A stretch of 64,000 bases of DNA from Streptomyces sp. NRRL F-5135. Its GTDB lineage: Bacteria; Actinomycetota; Actinomycetes; Streptomycetales; Streptomycetaceae. The stretch spans positions 248,001 to 312,000 of the forward strand of contig NZ_JOHR01000007.1 in NCBI RefSeq assembly GCF_000719775.1, written 5' to 3'. The notes beneath the pieces are model-generated. The model saw nothing but the letters and a program-made list of their open reading frames with translations, made no database searches and had not been told where the DNA came from. Within the stretch, counting starts at the first letter, position 1. Each line of letters begins with the position of its first letter. The position numbers and the translations under genes were made by a program. Below, one piece after another: positions 16,992-27,247 of this stretch.

Positions 16992-17531
16992 GCGGGGTCG
17001 CCTCCGGCGGGGGGCGGCGTCGCCTCCGGCGGGGGGTTCGGCGCGGCCGGTGGTGGGTGCCGGGGCCCGGGGCCTCCGGAGGTACATGTCCGGACGGCAT
17101 GCTGTGCTTTCTGGGGGACACCCCCAGGCCCCCGTACGACGCGCAGCAGGATGACGTGTAGTACGGGCGGTCGTCGCGCGTCACACATCACGCTTTAGTG
17201 TCCGGACACGCACCTCCTACGACCCCGGCCCCCTCCCGCCGGTGGTCGCCCGCGGGGCCGCCGGGTGGTCCGAGCCGGCCGGCACGACCACCGCCCCGCA
17301 CCACACATCCCCGCACCGGGCCGGAGGCCCCCGGCCCGGTTGTGGGAAGGGGCGGGCGGGGGAGCAGCCCGCCGCAGGCGACCCGCACCCCCGCCGGATG
17401 GCGCAACGTGCAAAGATGGGTTACCGGCAGGACAGGGCCCCCACCACAGGGCCGAAGATGAAGCGGCCGAAGACCAGCCGCCGCCCGGTCACTGGAGACC
17501 GCGCTCGGCGCACATGCATGGAGGACGTGAC
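16992..17531. other. 540-base intergenic region, pepA to lpdA
   Basis: Holds the tandem repeat at its left end and a short perfect hairpin at 17111-17127 (CTGGGGG, ACA loop, CCCCCAG) that may end pepA transcription. The lpdA promoter region follows. I see no ORF with a ribosome binding site. GC-rich reading frames here are not credible. Confidence 0.6.
16997..17036. repeat. two-copy tandem repeat after pepA
   Basis: The 18-base unit GTCGCCTCCGGCGGGGGG occurs at 16997-17014 and 17019-17036, a 22-base period. It starts 6 bases after the pepA stop. Function unknown; possibly polymerase slippage in GC-rich DNA. Confidence 0.7.
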
Positions 17532-18920
17532 GTGGCGAACGACGCCAGCACCGTTTTCGACCTAGTGATCCTCGGCGGCGGTAGCGGCGGTTACGCCGCG
17601 GCGCTGCGCGGAGCGCAGCTGGGCCTGGACGTCGCCCTGATCGAGAAGAACAAGCTCGGCGGCACCTGCCTGCACAACGGCTGCATCCCCACGAAGGCCC
17701 TGCTGCACGCCGGCGAGATCGCCGACCAGGCACGCGAGGCCGCTCAGTTCGGTGTCAAGGCCACCTACGAGGGCATCGACATCGCCGGTGTGCACAAGTA
17801 CAAGGACGAGGTCGTCTCGGGCCTGTACAAGGGCCTCCAGGGGCTCGTCGCCTCCCGTAAGGTGACGTACATCGAGGGTGAGGGCCGGCTGTCCTCCCCC
17901 ACGTCCGTCGATGTGAACGGCCAGCGCGTCCAGGGCCGCCACGTCCTCCTCGCGACCGGTTCCGTGCCGAAGTCGCTGCCGGGCCTGGAGATCGACGGCG
18001 ACCGCGTCATCTCCTCCGACCACGCCCTGAAGCTGGACCGCGTCCCGCAGTCCGCGATCATCCTCGGCGGCGGTGTGATCGGCGTCGAGTTCGCCTCGGC
18101 GTGGAAGTCCTTCGGCACCGACGTCACGGTCGTCGAGGGCCTCAAGCACCTCGTCCCGGTCGAGGACGAGAACAGCTCCAAGCTCCTCGAGCGCGCGTTC
18201 CGCAAGCGCGGCATCAAGTTCAACCTCGGTACGTTCTTCGAGAAGGCCGAGTACACGCAGGACGGCGTCCGCGTCACCCTGGCCGACGGCAAGACCTTCG
18301 AGGCGGAGGTGCTGCTGGTCGCGATCGGCCGCGGCCCGGTCTCGCAGGGGCTCGGTTACGAGGAGCAGGGTGTCGCGATGGACCGCGGCTACGTCCTCGT
18401 CGACGAGTACATGCGCACGAACGTGGAGACGATCTCCGCGGTCGGCGACCTCGTCCCGACCCTCCAGCTCGCGCACGTCGGTTTCGCCGAGGGCATCCTG
18501 GTCGCCGAGCGGCTGGCCGGTCTGAAGACCGTGCCGATCGACTACGACGGTGTGCCGCGCGTCACGTACTGCCACCCCGAGGTCGCCTCCGTGGGGATCA
18601 CCGAGGCCAAGGCCAAGGAGGTCTACGGCGCGGACAAGGTCGTCGCCCTCAAGTACAACCTCGCGGGCAACGGGAAGAGCAAGATCCTCAAGACCGCCGG
18701 TGAGATCAAGCTCGTCCAGGTCAAGGACGGCGCCGTCGTCGGTGTCCACATGGTCGGTGACCGTATGGGCGAGCAGGTCGGCGAGGCCCAGCTGGTCTAC
18801 AACTGGGAGGCACTGCCGGCCGAGGTCGCGCAGCTCATCCACGCGCACCCGACCCAGAACGAGGCGCTCGGCGAGGCCCACCTGGCCCTGGCCGGCAAGC
18901 CCCTCCACTCCCACGACTGA
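17532..18920 (+). CDS. lpdA: dihydrolipoyl dehydrogenase (E3)
   Basis: FAD-dependent E3 subunit that reoxidises dihydrolipoamide in the pyruvate and 2-oxoglutarate dehydrogenase complexes. The N-terminal FAD-binding [10 protein letters not shown] is followed by the redox-active disulfide [13 protein letters not shown] (Cys46, Cys51). An NAD-binding segment [16 protein letters not shown] lies mid-protein, and the C-terminal His-Glu pair is in [12 protein letters not shown]. Length is 462 residues. The GTG start is 7 bases after GGAGG; the longer in-frame extension to 17265 is artefactual. It precedes sucB by 95 bases and is probably co-transcribed with it. Confidence 0.96.
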   Translation: MANDASTVFDLVILGGGSGGYAAALRGAQLGLDVALIEKNKLGGTCLHNGCIPTKALLHAGEIADQAREAAQFGVKATYEGIDIAGVHKYKDEVVSGLYKGLQGLVASRKVTYIEGEGRLSSPTSVDVNGQRVQGRHVLLATGSVPKSLPGLEIDGDRVISSDHALKLDRVPQSAIILGGGVIGVEFASAWKSFGTDVTVVEGLKHLVPVEDENSSKLLERAFRKRGIKFNLGTFFEKAEYTQDGVRVTLADGKTFEAEVLLVAIGRGPVSQGLGYEEQGVAMDRGYVLVDEYMRTNVETISAVGDLVPTLQLAHVGFAEGILVAERLAGLKTVPIDYDGVPRVTYCHPEVASVGITEAKAKEVYGADKVVALKYNLAGNGKSKILKTAGEIKLVQVKDGAVVGVHMVGDRMGEQVGEAQLVYNWEALPAEVAQLIHAHPTQNEALGEAHLALAGKPLHSHD

Positions 18921-18954
18921 CCCGTTCCCGGGCGCGACGACCACCACCGCACTT

Positions 18955-18990
18955 CCCCTCGCTCAGCGCTCCGCGCAAGCTGGGGGAGAT
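18955..18990. repeat. Streptomyces-type intergenic element between lpdA and sucB
   Basis: The segment CCCCTCGCTCAGCGCTCC, then GCGCAAGCTGGGGGAG, can fold by pairing CCCC-type and GGGG-type ends. I recall very similar sequences in many Streptomyces intergenic gaps. Identification as a repeated family is from memory and was not verified. Confidence 0.4.
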
Positions 18991-19015
18991 CCCACCGTTA
19001 GGAGCAACTGGAACC

Positions 19016-20842
19016 ATGGCGGTTTCCGTAACCCTGCCGGCGCTCGGCGAGAGCGTCACCGAGGGCACCGTCACCCGCTGGCTGAAGGCCGAGGGTGAGC
19101 GCGTCGAGGCCGACGAGCCGCTGCTCGAGGTCTCCACCGACAAGGTCGACACCGAGATCCCGGCCCCGGCCGCCGGTGTCCTCGCGTCCATCAAGGTCGC
19201 CGAGGACGAGACGGTGGAGGTCGGCGCCGAGCTGGCCGTCATCGACGACGGTACGGGCGCCCCGGCGGCCGCCCCGGCCCCGGCCGCCGAGCCCGCCCCG
19301 GCGCAGGAGGCCCCGGCCCCCGCGCCCGAGGCCACCCCGTCCGCCGAGACCGCGGCCCCGGCCCCGGCCCCCACCGCCGAGGCGGCCGCCGGCGGCGGCG
19401 ACGCCGAGGGCACCGACGTGGTCCTGCCGGCGCTCGGCGAGAGCGTCACCGAGGGCACCGTCACCCGCTGGCTGAAGGAGGTCGGCGACTCGGTCGAGGC
19501 CGACGAGCCGCTGCTGGAGGTCTCCACCGACAAGGTCGACACCGAGATCCCGGCCCCGGCCGCCGGTGTGCTGCTGCAGATCGTGGTCGGCGAGGACGAG
19601 ACCGCCGAGGTCGGCGCCAAGCTCGGCGTCATCGGCGCCGCGGGTGCCGCCCCGGCCGCCGCGCCCGCACCCGCGCCCGCCCCGGCGCAGGAGGCCCCGA
19701 AGGCCGAGGCCCCGGCGCCCGCGCCGGCCCCCGCGCCGCAGCAGGCCCCGGCTCCGCAGGCCCCCACCACCCCGGCACCGCAGACGCGCGAGACCCCGGC
19801 TCCCGAGCCGGTCCCCTCCGCGCCCGCACAGGCACCGGCCCCCGCGCCCGTACCGGCCCAGCCGGCCGCTCCGGCGCCGGCCGCGACCGCGAGTGACGAC
19901 GGCGCGTACGTCACCCCGCTGGTGCGCAAGCTGGCCGCCGAGAACGGTGTGGACCTGACCGCCGTCAAGGGCACCGGCGTCGGCGGCCGGATCCGCAAGC
20001 AGGACGTGATCGCCGCGGCCGAGGCCGCCGCCAAGGCCGCCGCCGCCGCGGCTCCGGCCCCGGCCCCGGCCGCCGCTCCCGCCGCCGCGTCGAAGGCGCC
20101 GAAGCTGGAGGCGTCCCCGCTGCGCGGGCAGACCGTCAAGATGACCCGCATGCGCAAGGTCATCGGCGACAACATGATGAAGGCGCTGCACACGCAGGCG
20201 CAGCTGACCTCCGTGGTCGAGGTGGACATCACCAAGCTGATGCGGCTGCGGGCGCAGGCGAAGGACTCCTTCGCCGCCCGTGAGGGCGTCAAGCTGTCCC
20301 CGATGCCGTTCTTCGTCAAGGCGGCGGCCCAGGCGCTGAAGGCCCACCCGGTCATCAACGCCCGGATCAACGAGGACGAGGGCACGATCTCGTACTTCGA
20401 CACCGAGAACATCGGCATCGCCGTGGACTCCGAGAAGGGTCTGATGACCCCGGTCATCAAGGGCGCGGGCGACCTGAACATCGCCGGTATCGCCAAGAAG
20501 ACCGCGGAGCTGGCGGGGGCCGTCCGGGCGAGCAAGATCACCCCGGACGACCTGGCGGGCGCGACCTTCACGATCAGCAACACCGGTTCGCGCGGGGCCC
20601 TGTTCGACACGATCATCGTGCCGCCGAACCAGGTCGCCATCCTGGGCATCGGCGCCACCGTCAGGCGTCCGGTGGTCGTCAACCACCCGGACCTCGGCGA
20701 GACGATCGCGGTGCGCGACATGACGTACGTCGCGCTCTCCTACGACCACCGGCTGGTGGACGGCGCCGACGCCGCCCGCTACCTGACGGCGGTCAAGGCG
20801 ATCCTCGAGGCCGGCGAGTTCGAGGTCGAGCTCGGCCTGTAG
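19016..20842 (+). CDS. sucB: dihydrolipoamide acyltransferase (E2), 2-oxoglutarate dehydrogenase type
   Basis: Core E2 of the 2-oxoglutarate (or shared) dehydrogenase complex. Domain order: lipoyl domain 1 (residues 1-75, lipoyl-Lys43 in DKVD), an Ala/Pro linker, lipoyl domain 2 (about 135-205, Lys173), a long Ala/Pro/Gln linker, the E3-binding domain ([20 protein letters not shown], near 300-335), another linker and the catalytic acyltransferase domain (about 370-608). The last ends with the active-site motif [15 protein letters not shown]. The two lipoyl domains are almost identical even at DNA level. Length is 608 aa, normal for a two-lipoyl actinobacterial E2. It partners with lpdA upstream. 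Confidence 0.94.
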   Translation: MAVSVTLPALGESVTEGTVTRWLKAEGERVEADEPLLEVSTDKVDTEIPAPAAGVLASIKVAEDETVEVGAELAVIDDGTGAPAAAPAPAAEPAPAQEAPAPAPEATPSAETAAPAPAPTAEAAAGGGDAEGTDVVLPALGESVTEGTVTRWLKEVGDSVEADEPLLEVSTDKVDTEIPAPAAGVLLQIVVGEDETAEVGAKLGVIGAAGAAPAAAPAPAPAPAQEAPKAEAPAPAPAPAPQQAPAPQAPTTPAPQTRETPAPEPVPSAPAQAPAPAPVPAQPAAPAPAATASDDGAYVTPLVRKLAAENGVDLTAVKGTGVGGRIRKQDVIAAAEAAAKAAAAAAPAPAPAAAPAAASKAPKLEASPLRGQTVKMTRMRKVIGDNMMKALHTQAQLTSVVEVDITKLMRLRAQAKDSFAAREGVKLSPMPFFVKAAAQALKAHPVINARINEDEGTISYFDTENIGIAVDSEKGLMTPVIKGAGDLNIAGIAKKTAELAGAVRASKITPDDLAGATFTISNTGSRGALFDTIIVPPNQVAILGIGATVRRPVVVNHPDLGETIAVRDMTYVALSYDHRLVDGADAARYLTAVKAILEAGEFEVELGL

Positions 20843-20914
20843 ATCGTTTCCTGTCGGTACGGCGGCATCCTGTGCGGCAGGCTCCCGAACGACAGGCCCA
20901 CCCCGTACGGCAAC

Positions 20915-20951
20915 GGCGCCCCTGTCCGGATCTCCTCCGGGCAGGGGCGCC
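20915..20951 (+). terminator. hairpin terminator after sucB
   Basis: GGCGCCCCTGTCCGGA (20915-20930), a 5-base loop, then TCCGGGCAGGGGCGCC (20936-20951). This is a 16-base stem with one G-T wobble, about 70 bases past the sucB stop. Confidence 0.85.
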
Positions 20952-21041
20952 GTCGTGCGTGCGGCCGCCGGGGGCGCCGTCGTGCGTGCGCCGCCGCCGT
21001 ATCGTCTTATTCATCCACCGCTGCCCCCCGAGGAGCGCTTC

Positions 21042-21665
21042 ATGACCCCGCCCGTCATCCACTCGCTGCGCGAACAGATCCGCGAGCACATCGTGGAGGG
21101 GATCGTCAGCGGCCGCTGGAAGCCGGGTGAGCGCATCGTCGAGCGGCGGATCGCGACCGAGCTCCAGGTCAGCCAGACACCCGTACGGGAGGCGCTGCGC
21201 GAGCTGGAGAGCCTGCGGTTGATCGAATCGGCCCCCAACAAGGGCGTGCGGGTACGGAACCTGACCGCCGCCGACCTGGAGGAGAGCTATCCGGTCCGGG
21301 CCGGGCTGGAACAGATCGCGGCGGAGCTGGCCGCCGAGCGGCTGGCCGAAGACTGCTCGGCGCTGGAGCCGCACGTCGCGGCGCTGTACGGGGCGGACCG
21401 CAGGGCGGACGGTACGGCGCAGGTCAGACATACCGTGGGCTTCCACCGGGAGCTGGTGCGGGCGGCCCGCAACGGGGTGCTGCTGCACACCTGGGAAGGG
21501 CTGGGCATCGAGGTGTTCACCGCGCTGTCGATCCGGTGGCTGGGCACGGTGCAGAAGTCCTACGCCGAGGAGCACGAAGAGCTGGTCGAGGCGTTCCGGC
21601 GGCGGGATCCGCGCATCGGCGCACTGGTGAAGGACCATGTGCTCGGATGCGCGCCGCGCGCATGA
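21042..21665 (+). CDS. GntR-family (FadR-type) transcriptional regulator
   Basis: A 207-residue regulator with an N-terminal winged helix-turn-helix (about residues 8-72, including [20 protein letters not shown] and [13 protein letters not shown]) and a C-terminal helical FCD effector domain. The start ATG is preceded by GAGGAG. It lies directly upstream of aceE in the same orientation with a 235-base gap that holds a perfect 17-base palindrome, so regulation of the pyruvate dehydrogenase E1 gene, as done by PdhR in other bacteria, is the natural hypothesis. The FCD domain often binds small organic acids such as pyruvate or lactate. The target is inferred. Confidence 0.85.
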   Translation: MTPPVIHSLREQIREHIVEGIVSGRWKPGERIVERRIATELQVSQTPVREALRELESLRLIESAPNKGVRVRNLTAADLEESYPVRAGLEQIAAELAAERLAEDCSALEPHVAALYGADRRADGTAQVRHTVGFHRELVRAARNGVLLHTWEGLGIEVFTALSIRWLGTVQKSYAEEHEELVEAFRRRDPRIGALVKDHVLGCAPRA

Positions 21666-21785
21666 CGCACACGAGGTGCCCGATTCGCCCCGTACGACAG
21701 GGGATGGGACCGTCACTCGGTGCCCTGCCGGACGGCACGGAATGCCAACTTCTTCGCTTCCGGGAAGTTTTACCTCTCAACCCTT

Positions 21786-21802
21786 TGATCGATCATCGAT
21801 CA
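21786..21802. promoter_or_regulatory. 17-base perfect palindrome upstream of aceE, candidate GntR operator
   Basis: TGATCGATCATCGATCA is an odd-centred perfect palindrome about 100 bases before the aceE ATG, in an unusually AT-rich stretch. Position and symmetry suit the dimeric GntR regulator encoded just upstream. Confidence 0.55.
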
Positions 21803-21900
21803 GCGATTTACAGTCATCGGTGGGCTGCACCCAGTCCGTCGCCCTGTCCTGCCAGACAAGGCACCTTCTCCACCCCCCTCCTGTCCGGAAGGCGGCGTCC

Positions 21901-24582
21901 ATGACCGACCCCGTAGCCAAACTCCCGAGCGAGCTCGACCAGCTCCCGGACCGTGACACCGAGGAGACCGCCGAATGGGCGGCCTCCCTCGACGCCGTCA
22001 CCGAGCACGCGGGCTCCCACCGCGCCGCTTACCTGATGCGGCGCACCCTCCAGCACGCGGAAGCGGCCGGGGTGCCGGTGCCCGCGCTCCTGGAGACCGA
22101 TTACGTCAACTCCATCCCGACGGCCGCGGAGCCCGAGTTCGACGGCGACCTGGAGATGGAATCCCGGATCACCGCCTGGAACCGCTGGAACGCGGCGGCG
22201 ATGGTCACCCGCGGCTCCCGCTTCGGCGTCGGCGGCCACATCGCCACCTTCGCCTCGGCGGCCTGGCTGTACGAGACGGGCTTCAACCACTTCTTCCGCG
22301 GCAAGGAGTCCCAGGACTCCCCCGGCTCCGGCGACCAGCTCTACATCCAGGGCCACGCCTCCCCCGGCATCTACGCCCGCGCCTTCCTCGACGGCCGGCT
22401 GAGCGAGCAGAACCTGGACAACTTCCGGCAGGAGGCGGGGGGCGGCGGCCTGCCCTCGTACCCGCACCCCCGGCGGCTGCCCTGGCTCTGGGAATTCCCG
22501 ACGGTCTCCATGGGCCTCGGCCCGCTCTCCGCGATCTACCAGGCGCGCTTCAACCGCTACCTGACCAACCGCGGCATCAAGGACACCTCGGGCTCGCACG
22601 TCTGGGCGTTCCTCGGCGACGGCGAGATGGACGAGCCGGAGTCGACGGCGGCGCTCGCGCTCGCCTCCCGGGAGCGGCTGGACAACCTGACCTTCGTCAT
22701 CAACTGCAACCTCCAGCGCCTCGACGGCCCGGTCCGCGCGAACTTCAAGATCGTGCAGGAGCTGGAGGCCCAGTTCCGCGGCGCCGGCTGGAACGTGATC
22801 AAGTCGCTCTGGGGCTCCGCCTGGGACGAGCTGTTCGCGCTGGACACCACCGGCGCGCTGGTACGGCGGCTGCGCGCGGTGCCGGACGCGCAGTTCCAGA
22901 CGTACGCAACGCGGGACGTGGCGTACATCCGCGAGCACTTCTTCGGCGCCGAGCCGGCCCTCGCCGAGCTGGCGAAACTGCTGTCCGACGCGAAGATCGC
23001 CGAGTGTTTCCACACCTCGCGCGGCGGCCACGAGGCCCGCAAGGTGTACGCCGCCTACCGCGCGGCCCTCGCGCACAAGGGCGCGCCGACCGTGATCCTC
23101 GCGCAGACCGTGAAGGGCTGGACGCTGGGCCCGGGCTTCGAGTCGCGCAACGCGAACCACCAGATGAAGAAGCTCTCGGGCGACCAGTTCCGCGCCATGC
23201 GCGACCTGCTCGACCTGCCGATCCCGGACTCGAAGCTGGACGACAGCCTCGTGCCGTACGGCCACCCGGGCGCCGACTCCCCCGAGGTCCGCTACCTCCA
23301 GGAGCGCCGCGCGGCGCTCGGCGGTCCGGCCCCGGCCCGCCGGGTGCACCCGGTCGCGCCGCTGCCGGAGCCGTCCGAGAAGGCGTTCCAGGCCGTCTAC
23401 AAGGGTTCGGGCAAGCAGTCCGTGGCGACGACGATGGCGTTCGTCCGGCTGATGAAGGACCTGATGCGGGACAAGGAGACCGGCAAGCGCTGGGTCCCGA
23501 TCGTCCCGGACGAGGCCCGTACCTTCGGTATGGAGGCGCTGTTCCCGTCGGCCGGCATCTACTCGCCGCTGGGCCAGACGTACGATCCGGTCGACCGCGA
23601 CCAGATCATGTACTACAAGGAAGCCGCGAACGGTCAGATCCTCAACGAGGGCATCACCGAGGCCGGTTCGATGGCGGACTTCATCGCCGCCGCCACGTCG
23701 TACGCGACGCACGGCGAGACGATGATCCCCTTCTACATCTTCTACTCGATGTTCGGCTGGCAGCGGACCGGCGACCAGATGTGGCAGCTCGCCGACCAGC
23801 TCGGCAAGGGCTTCATCGTGGGCGCGACGGCCGGCCGGACGACCCTGACGGGTGAGGGCCTCCAGCACGCGGACGGCCATTCGCACCTGATCGCGGCCAC
23901 GAACCCGGCGTCGCTGAACTACGACCCGGCGTTCGCCTACGAGATCGCGGTGATCGTCAAGGACGGTCTGCGGCGGATGTACGGTCCCGATGCCGAGGAC
24001 GTCTTCTACTACCTGACGGTCTACAACGAGCCGATGCCGCAGCCCGCGATGCCCGAGGGGGTCGAGGAGGGCATCGTCAAGGGCCTCTACCGCTTCAAGG
24101 AGGGCACGCCCGCCGCGGCCGACGCGCCCCGGCTCCAGCTGCTGGCCTCGGGTACGGCGATCCACTGGGCGCTCGAGGCGCAGGAGCTGCTGGCCGCCGA
24201 CTGGGGCGTCACCGCCGACGTCTGGTCGGCCACCTCGTGGAGCGAGCTGCGCCGGGACGCGCTGGCGGCGGACGAGGCGCTGCTGCGCGGCGAGGAGCGG
24301 GTGCCGTACGTGACCCGCGCGCTGTCCGGCGCGCCGGGCCCGGTGCTGGCGGTCAGCGACTGGATGCGGCAGGTGCCGGACCAGATCAGCCAGTGGGTGG
24401 AGCAGGACTACAGCTCGCTCGGCACGGACGGCTTCGGTCTCTCCGACACCCGCGAGGCGGCCCGCCGCCACTTCGGCGTGGACGCGCGGTCGATCGCGGT
24501 CGCGGCGCTGGCGCAGCTGGCCCGGCGGGGCGACATCAAGCCGGAGCGGGTCGCGGAGGCGCGGGAGCGGTACGGACTCTGA
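21901..24582 (+). CDS. aceE: pyruvate dehydrogenase E1 component, homodimeric
   Basis: Thiamine-diphosphate-dependent E1 that decarboxylates pyruvate and acetylates the E2 lipoyl arm. It is of the single-chain AceE type, not the alpha2beta2 type. The 893 residues include the TPP motif GDGEMDEPE (Asp240) ending in the [11 protein letters not shown] segment, and the C-terminal transketolase-like region. Length matches AceE (about 890-910 aa). The start is ATG 21901 ([19 protein letters not shown]); upstream in-frame codons do not look coding. A GntR gene with an intervening palindrome precedes it, and a perfect terminator hairpin follows 20 bases after the stop. Confidence 0.96.
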   Translation: MTDPVAKLPSELDQLPDRDTEETAEWAASLDAVTEHAGSHRAAYLMRRTLQHAEAAGVPVPALLETDYVNSIPTAAEPEFDGDLEMESRITAWNRWNAAAMVTRGSRFGVGGHIATFASAAWLYETGFNHFFRGKESQDSPGSGDQLYIQGHASPGIYARAFLDGRLSEQNLDNFRQEAGGGGLPSYPHPRRLPWLWEFPTVSMGLGPLSAIYQARFNRYLTNRGIKDTSGSHVWAFLGDGEMDEPESTAALALASRERLDNLTFVINCNLQRLDGPVRANFKIVQELEAQFRGAGWNVIKSLWGSAWDELFALDTTGALVRRLRAVPDAQFQTYATRDVAYIREHFFGAEPALAELAKLLSDAKIAECFHTSRGGHEARKVYAAYRAALAHKGAPTVILAQTVKGWTLGPGFESRNANHQMKKLSGDQFRAMRDLLDLPIPDSKLDDSLVPYGHPGADSPEVRYLQERRAALGGPAPARRVHPVAPLPEPSEKAFQAVYKGSGKQSVATTMAFVRLMKDLMRDKETGKRWVPIVPDEARTFGMEALFPSAGIYSPLGQTYDPVDRDQIMYYKEAANGQILNEGITEAGSMADFIAAATSYATHGETMIPFYIFYSMFGWQRTGDQMWQLADQLGKGFIVGATAGRTTLTGEGLQHADGHSHLIAATNPASLNYDPAFAYEIAVIVKDGLRRMYGPDAEDVFYYLTVYNEPMPQPAMPEGVEEGIVKGLYRFKEGTPAAADAPRLQLLASGTAIHWALEAQELLAADWGVTADVWSATSWSELRRDALAADEALLRGEERVPYVTRALSGAPGPVLAVSDWMRQVPDQISQWVEQDYSSLGTDGFGLSDTREAARRHFGVDARSIAVAALAQLARRGDIKPERVAEARERYGL

Positions 24583-24601
24583 GCGAGCGCGCCGCGTGGC
24601 C

Positions 24602-24640
24602 GGAGCCCCGGACCGTACGTGCCGTACGGTCCGGGGCTCC
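24602..24640 (+). terminator. perfect hairpin terminator after aceE
   Basis: An 18-base perfect stem (GGAGCCCCGGACCGTACG and its complement) around the 3-base loop TGC, 20 bases past the aceE stop. Confidence 0.92.
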
Positions 24641-24810
24641 GGGCGGTCGGGGCCCGGTCGGCGGGAGCGGAGCCGAGCGTGCCCCGTGCCCGGTGAACGC
24701 GGACCGTTGAACGTGCTCCGTGCGCGCCGAGCGACGAACCAGTGGTTCTTTGGTGACCGCTCTCGGGGGCCCCTGTCACGGTGACGGGGGCTCCCCTGCA
24801 TCATGGGGGC

Positions 24811-25776
24811 ATGCGCGCTGCCCGGCTGATCAAAATGGTGCTTCTCCTTCAGTCCAGACCCTCCATGACGGCCGGTGAGCTGGCCCGGGAACTGGAGGTC
24901 TCGGAGCGGACGATCACCCGGGACGCCCAGGCTCTCTCCGAGGCCGGGGTCCCGGTGTACGCGGACCGGGGCCGGGCGGGCGGCTACCGGCTGATCGGCG
25001 GTTACCGCACCCGGCTGACGGGGCTCGCGCGCGGCGAGGCCGAGGCGCTGTTCCTGTCCGGAGTGCCGGGCGCGCTGCGCGAGATGGGCCTCGACGACAT
25101 CTCCTCCGCGGCCCGGCTCAAGGTGTCGGCGGCGCTGCTGCCGTCCCTGCGGGACGCCTCGGACACGGCGGCGCAGCGCTTTCACCTCGACGCCCCGGGG
25201 TGGTACCACGAGCCGGAGACGCCCGAGTTGCTGCCCGTCATCGCGGAGGCGGTCTGGGGCGACCTGCTGCTGCGCACGCGGTACCGCCGCGAGGACACCG
25301 ACGTGGAGCGGCAGCTGGCCCCGTACGGTCTCGTGCTCAAGGCGGGTGTCTGGTACCTGTGCGCGGCGGTCGAGGGGACCTTCCGGGTCTACCGGATCGA
25401 CCGGTTCGTCTCGGCCGAACCCTTGCAGGAACGTTTCTCCAGGGAGGCTTCCTTCGACCTCCCGGCCTTCTGGGAGGAGCGCGCGGCGGAGTTCGCACGC
25501 TCCTTGCTGCGGGCGGAGGTCGTCGTACGGCTCACGCGGGAGGGCGCCCGGCGGCTGCCCCATCTCACCGACCGCGCCGCCGCCCACGCGTCGATCGAGG
25601 CGGCGGACCCACCGGACGGGGACGGCCGGATCACGGTCACGCTGCCCGTGGAGTCGGAGGAGGTGGCGTACGACCAGTTGCTCGCGCTGGGACCGGAGGC
25701 GGAGATCCTGGCGCCCCGCACGCTGAGGGACCGCTTCGCGGAGGCGGCGGAGGGACTGCGGAAGCTGTACGGGTAG
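24811..25776 (+). CDS. HTH/WYL-domain transcriptional regulator (YafY type)
   Basis: A 321-residue regulator with an N-terminal DeoR-like helix-turn-helix (RLIKMVLLLQSRPSMTAGEL and LEVSERTITRDAQAL, residues 5-60). A WYL domain follows in the middle (APYGLVLKAGVWYLCAAVEG then FRVYRIDRF), and a C-terminal WCX-like extension ends the protein. WYL domains sense nucleic-acid or small-molecule ligands. PafBC-type relatives respond to DNA damage, but single YafY-like genes such as this have varied targets. It stands alone behind the aceE terminator, so nothing nearby reveals its regulon. The start at ATG 24811 coincides with the beginning of homology. Confidence 0.85.
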   Translation: MRAARLIKMVLLLQSRPSMTAGELARELEVSERTITRDAQALSEAGVPVYADRGRAGGYRLIGGYRTRLTGLARGEAEALFLSGVPGALREMGLDDISSAARLKVSAALLPSLRDASDTAAQRFHLDAPGWYHEPETPELLPVIAEAVWGDLLLRTRYRREDTDVERQLAPYGLVLKAGVWYLCAAVEGTFRVYRIDRFVSAEPLQERFSREASFDLPAFWEERAAEFARSLLRAEVVVRLTREGARRLPHLTDRAAAHASIEAADPPDGDGRITVTLPVESEEVAYDQLLALGPEAEILAPRTLRDRFAEAAEGLRKLYG

Positions 25777-26045
25777 GCGGCGACCGCGAGTCCGCGGGCG
25801 CCGCGTCGATCAGCGCGTGCGGTGCCGCCGTCCGCGGGCCGGACGGAGGGCCCGCCGAGGGCGCCGGGGACGGGACGCGCGACGTGCACCGGGCGTGAGC
25901 CGGAGGGACCCGCGGCCGGGAAACTCGACGCGATCATGCCAGAACCGGGGCGCGGGAGCTCGAGAAGCGGGGGAAGCTTGAGGAAACGCCCCGCATTTCG
26001 TCGCCTGAGCGTGCACTGCCCCGCACCAAGCACGATGCTGTACCC

Positions 26046-26570
26046 GTGATGGACGAGACGGAGTTCTGGGAGATCGTCGACAGCACCCGCGAGGCTGCCG
26101 AGGGCGACCCCGAGGACCATGCCGATCTGCTGGTGGAACGGCTGCTGACGCTCGACCCCGACTCCGTGCTCGACTTCGCGCGGCACTTCGAGTCCCGCTA
26201 CAACCGTGCGTACCGGTGGGATCTGTGGGCCGCGGCGGCCGTGCTGCTGGGCGGCGCCAGTGACGACGCCTTCGACTACTTCCGCTGCTGGCTGATCGGG
26301 CAGGGCCGGGAGGTCTTCGAGGGCGCGCTGCACGACCCGGACAGCCTGGCCGAGTTGCTGGACGAGTTCGACGAGGACCTGGACGGGGACGGCGAGGAGC
26401 TGGGGTACGCGGCGGACGAGGCGTACGAACAGCTCACGGGCGTGGTCGCCCCGGACCTGGGGATCACGCCGCAGCCGGCCGAGCCGGAGGGCACGCCGGT
26501 GGACTTCGAGGACGACGCGGCGCTGGCGCGACGGTTCCCCGGGCTGTGGGAGCGCTTCGGGACGGGATGA
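26046..26570 (+). CDS. DUF4240 domain-containing protein
   Basis: Acidic 174-residue protein matching the DUF4240 pattern: the N-terminal MDETEFWEIVDSTREAAEGD is typical, followed by ARHFESRYNRAYRWDLWAAA and DDAFDYFRCWLIGQGREVFE. Proteins of this family are widespread in Streptomyces and of unknown function. Translation could begin at GTG 26046 or the adjacent ATG 26049. No Shine-Dalgarno is visible, so a leaderless start is possible. It stands alone, with neighbours that are also single-gene units. Confidence 0.8.
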   Translation: MMDETEFWEIVDSTREAAEGDPEDHADLLVERLLTLDPDSVLDFARHFESRYNRAYRWDLWAAAAVLLGGASDDAFDYFRCWLIGQGREVFEGALHDPDSLAELLDEFDEDLDGDGEELGYAADEAYEQLTGVVAPDLGITPQPAEPEGTPVDFEDDAALARRFPGLWERFGTG

Positions 26571-26679
26571 GGCGGGGCGCGGCCGGTCCGCCGGGGCCTC
26601 GATCCGGTCCGGGGTCCGGGATCGGCTCAGGGTTTCCGCTCGGGGTTCCGGCGCCGCCCGGTGTTCCCGAGGCGCCGCG

Positions 26680-27198
26680 TCACGTCGGCGTGGACGTCGG
26701 CTCAAACGTCAGCGCGACGCCCATGAGCACGTCGTCGACGTACCGGCCGTCCAGCAGGAACTCCCCGGGCAGGACCCCCTCCACGGCGAAGCCCTCGCTC
26801 TCGTAGAGCCGACGCGCCGGTGCGTTGTGGCCCAGCACCCGCAGGGTGAGCCGCCGTGCGCCCTGGTTGCGGGCGTGCAGGGCCGCCGCGCGCAGCAGGG
26901 CCCGCGCCACTCCCCGGCCACGCGCCCACTCGTCGACGGCGAGGCCCTGGATCTGCCGTACGTGCGCGTTGCTGACGAGCGGCGTGGGGCGGGCGACACG
27001 TACGTAACCGGCGAGGCGGTCGTCGTCGGCCTCGGCGACCAGGAACTCCTCGACCGGGTGCAGAACGTCGAAGAAGGGCCCGTAAGGCTCCCGGGGCCGG
27101 GGCGTGACCGCGTGGAGCGGGGACCAGGTGCGCCGGTCGAGGTCGGCGAGCGCGTCGTCGTCCGCGTGGTCGGCGGGCCGTATTCGTAGGTCGGACAT
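26680..27198 (-). CDS. GNAT-family N-acetyltransferase
   Basis: A 172-residue acetyl-CoA-dependent acetyltransferase. The core GNAT motif A is IQGLAVDEWARGRGVARALL (acetyl-CoA pyrophosphate loop RGRGVA), followed by motif B LRVLGHNAPARRLYESEGF. The substrate is not predictable. The start at ATG 27198 (MSDLRIRPADHADDDALADL) gives a typical N-terminal beta strand. It is divergent from the following epimerase-fold gene, with about 50 bases between the two starts. Confidence 0.88.
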   Translation of the reverse strand: MSDLRIRPADHADDDALADLDRRTWSPLHAVTPRPREPYGPFFDVLHPVEEFLVAEADDDRLAGYVRVARPTPLVSNAHVRQIQGLAVDEWARGRGVARALLRAAALHARNQGARRLTLRVLGHNAPARRLYESEGFAVEGVLPGEFLLDGRYVDDVLMGVALTFEPTSTPT

Positions 27199-27247
27199 GG
27201 CGGCAACTGTGCCATGCGGGGCGGCCGGGGAAGGGCAGGATGGAGGC

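Noticed and set aside
21814..25587. 1257-codon minus-strand open frame opposite aceE and the WYL regulator
   Set aside because: It spans two unrelated genes, has Arg/Val/Leu-rich composition typical of antisense GC-rich frames, and has no ribosome binding site or domain.
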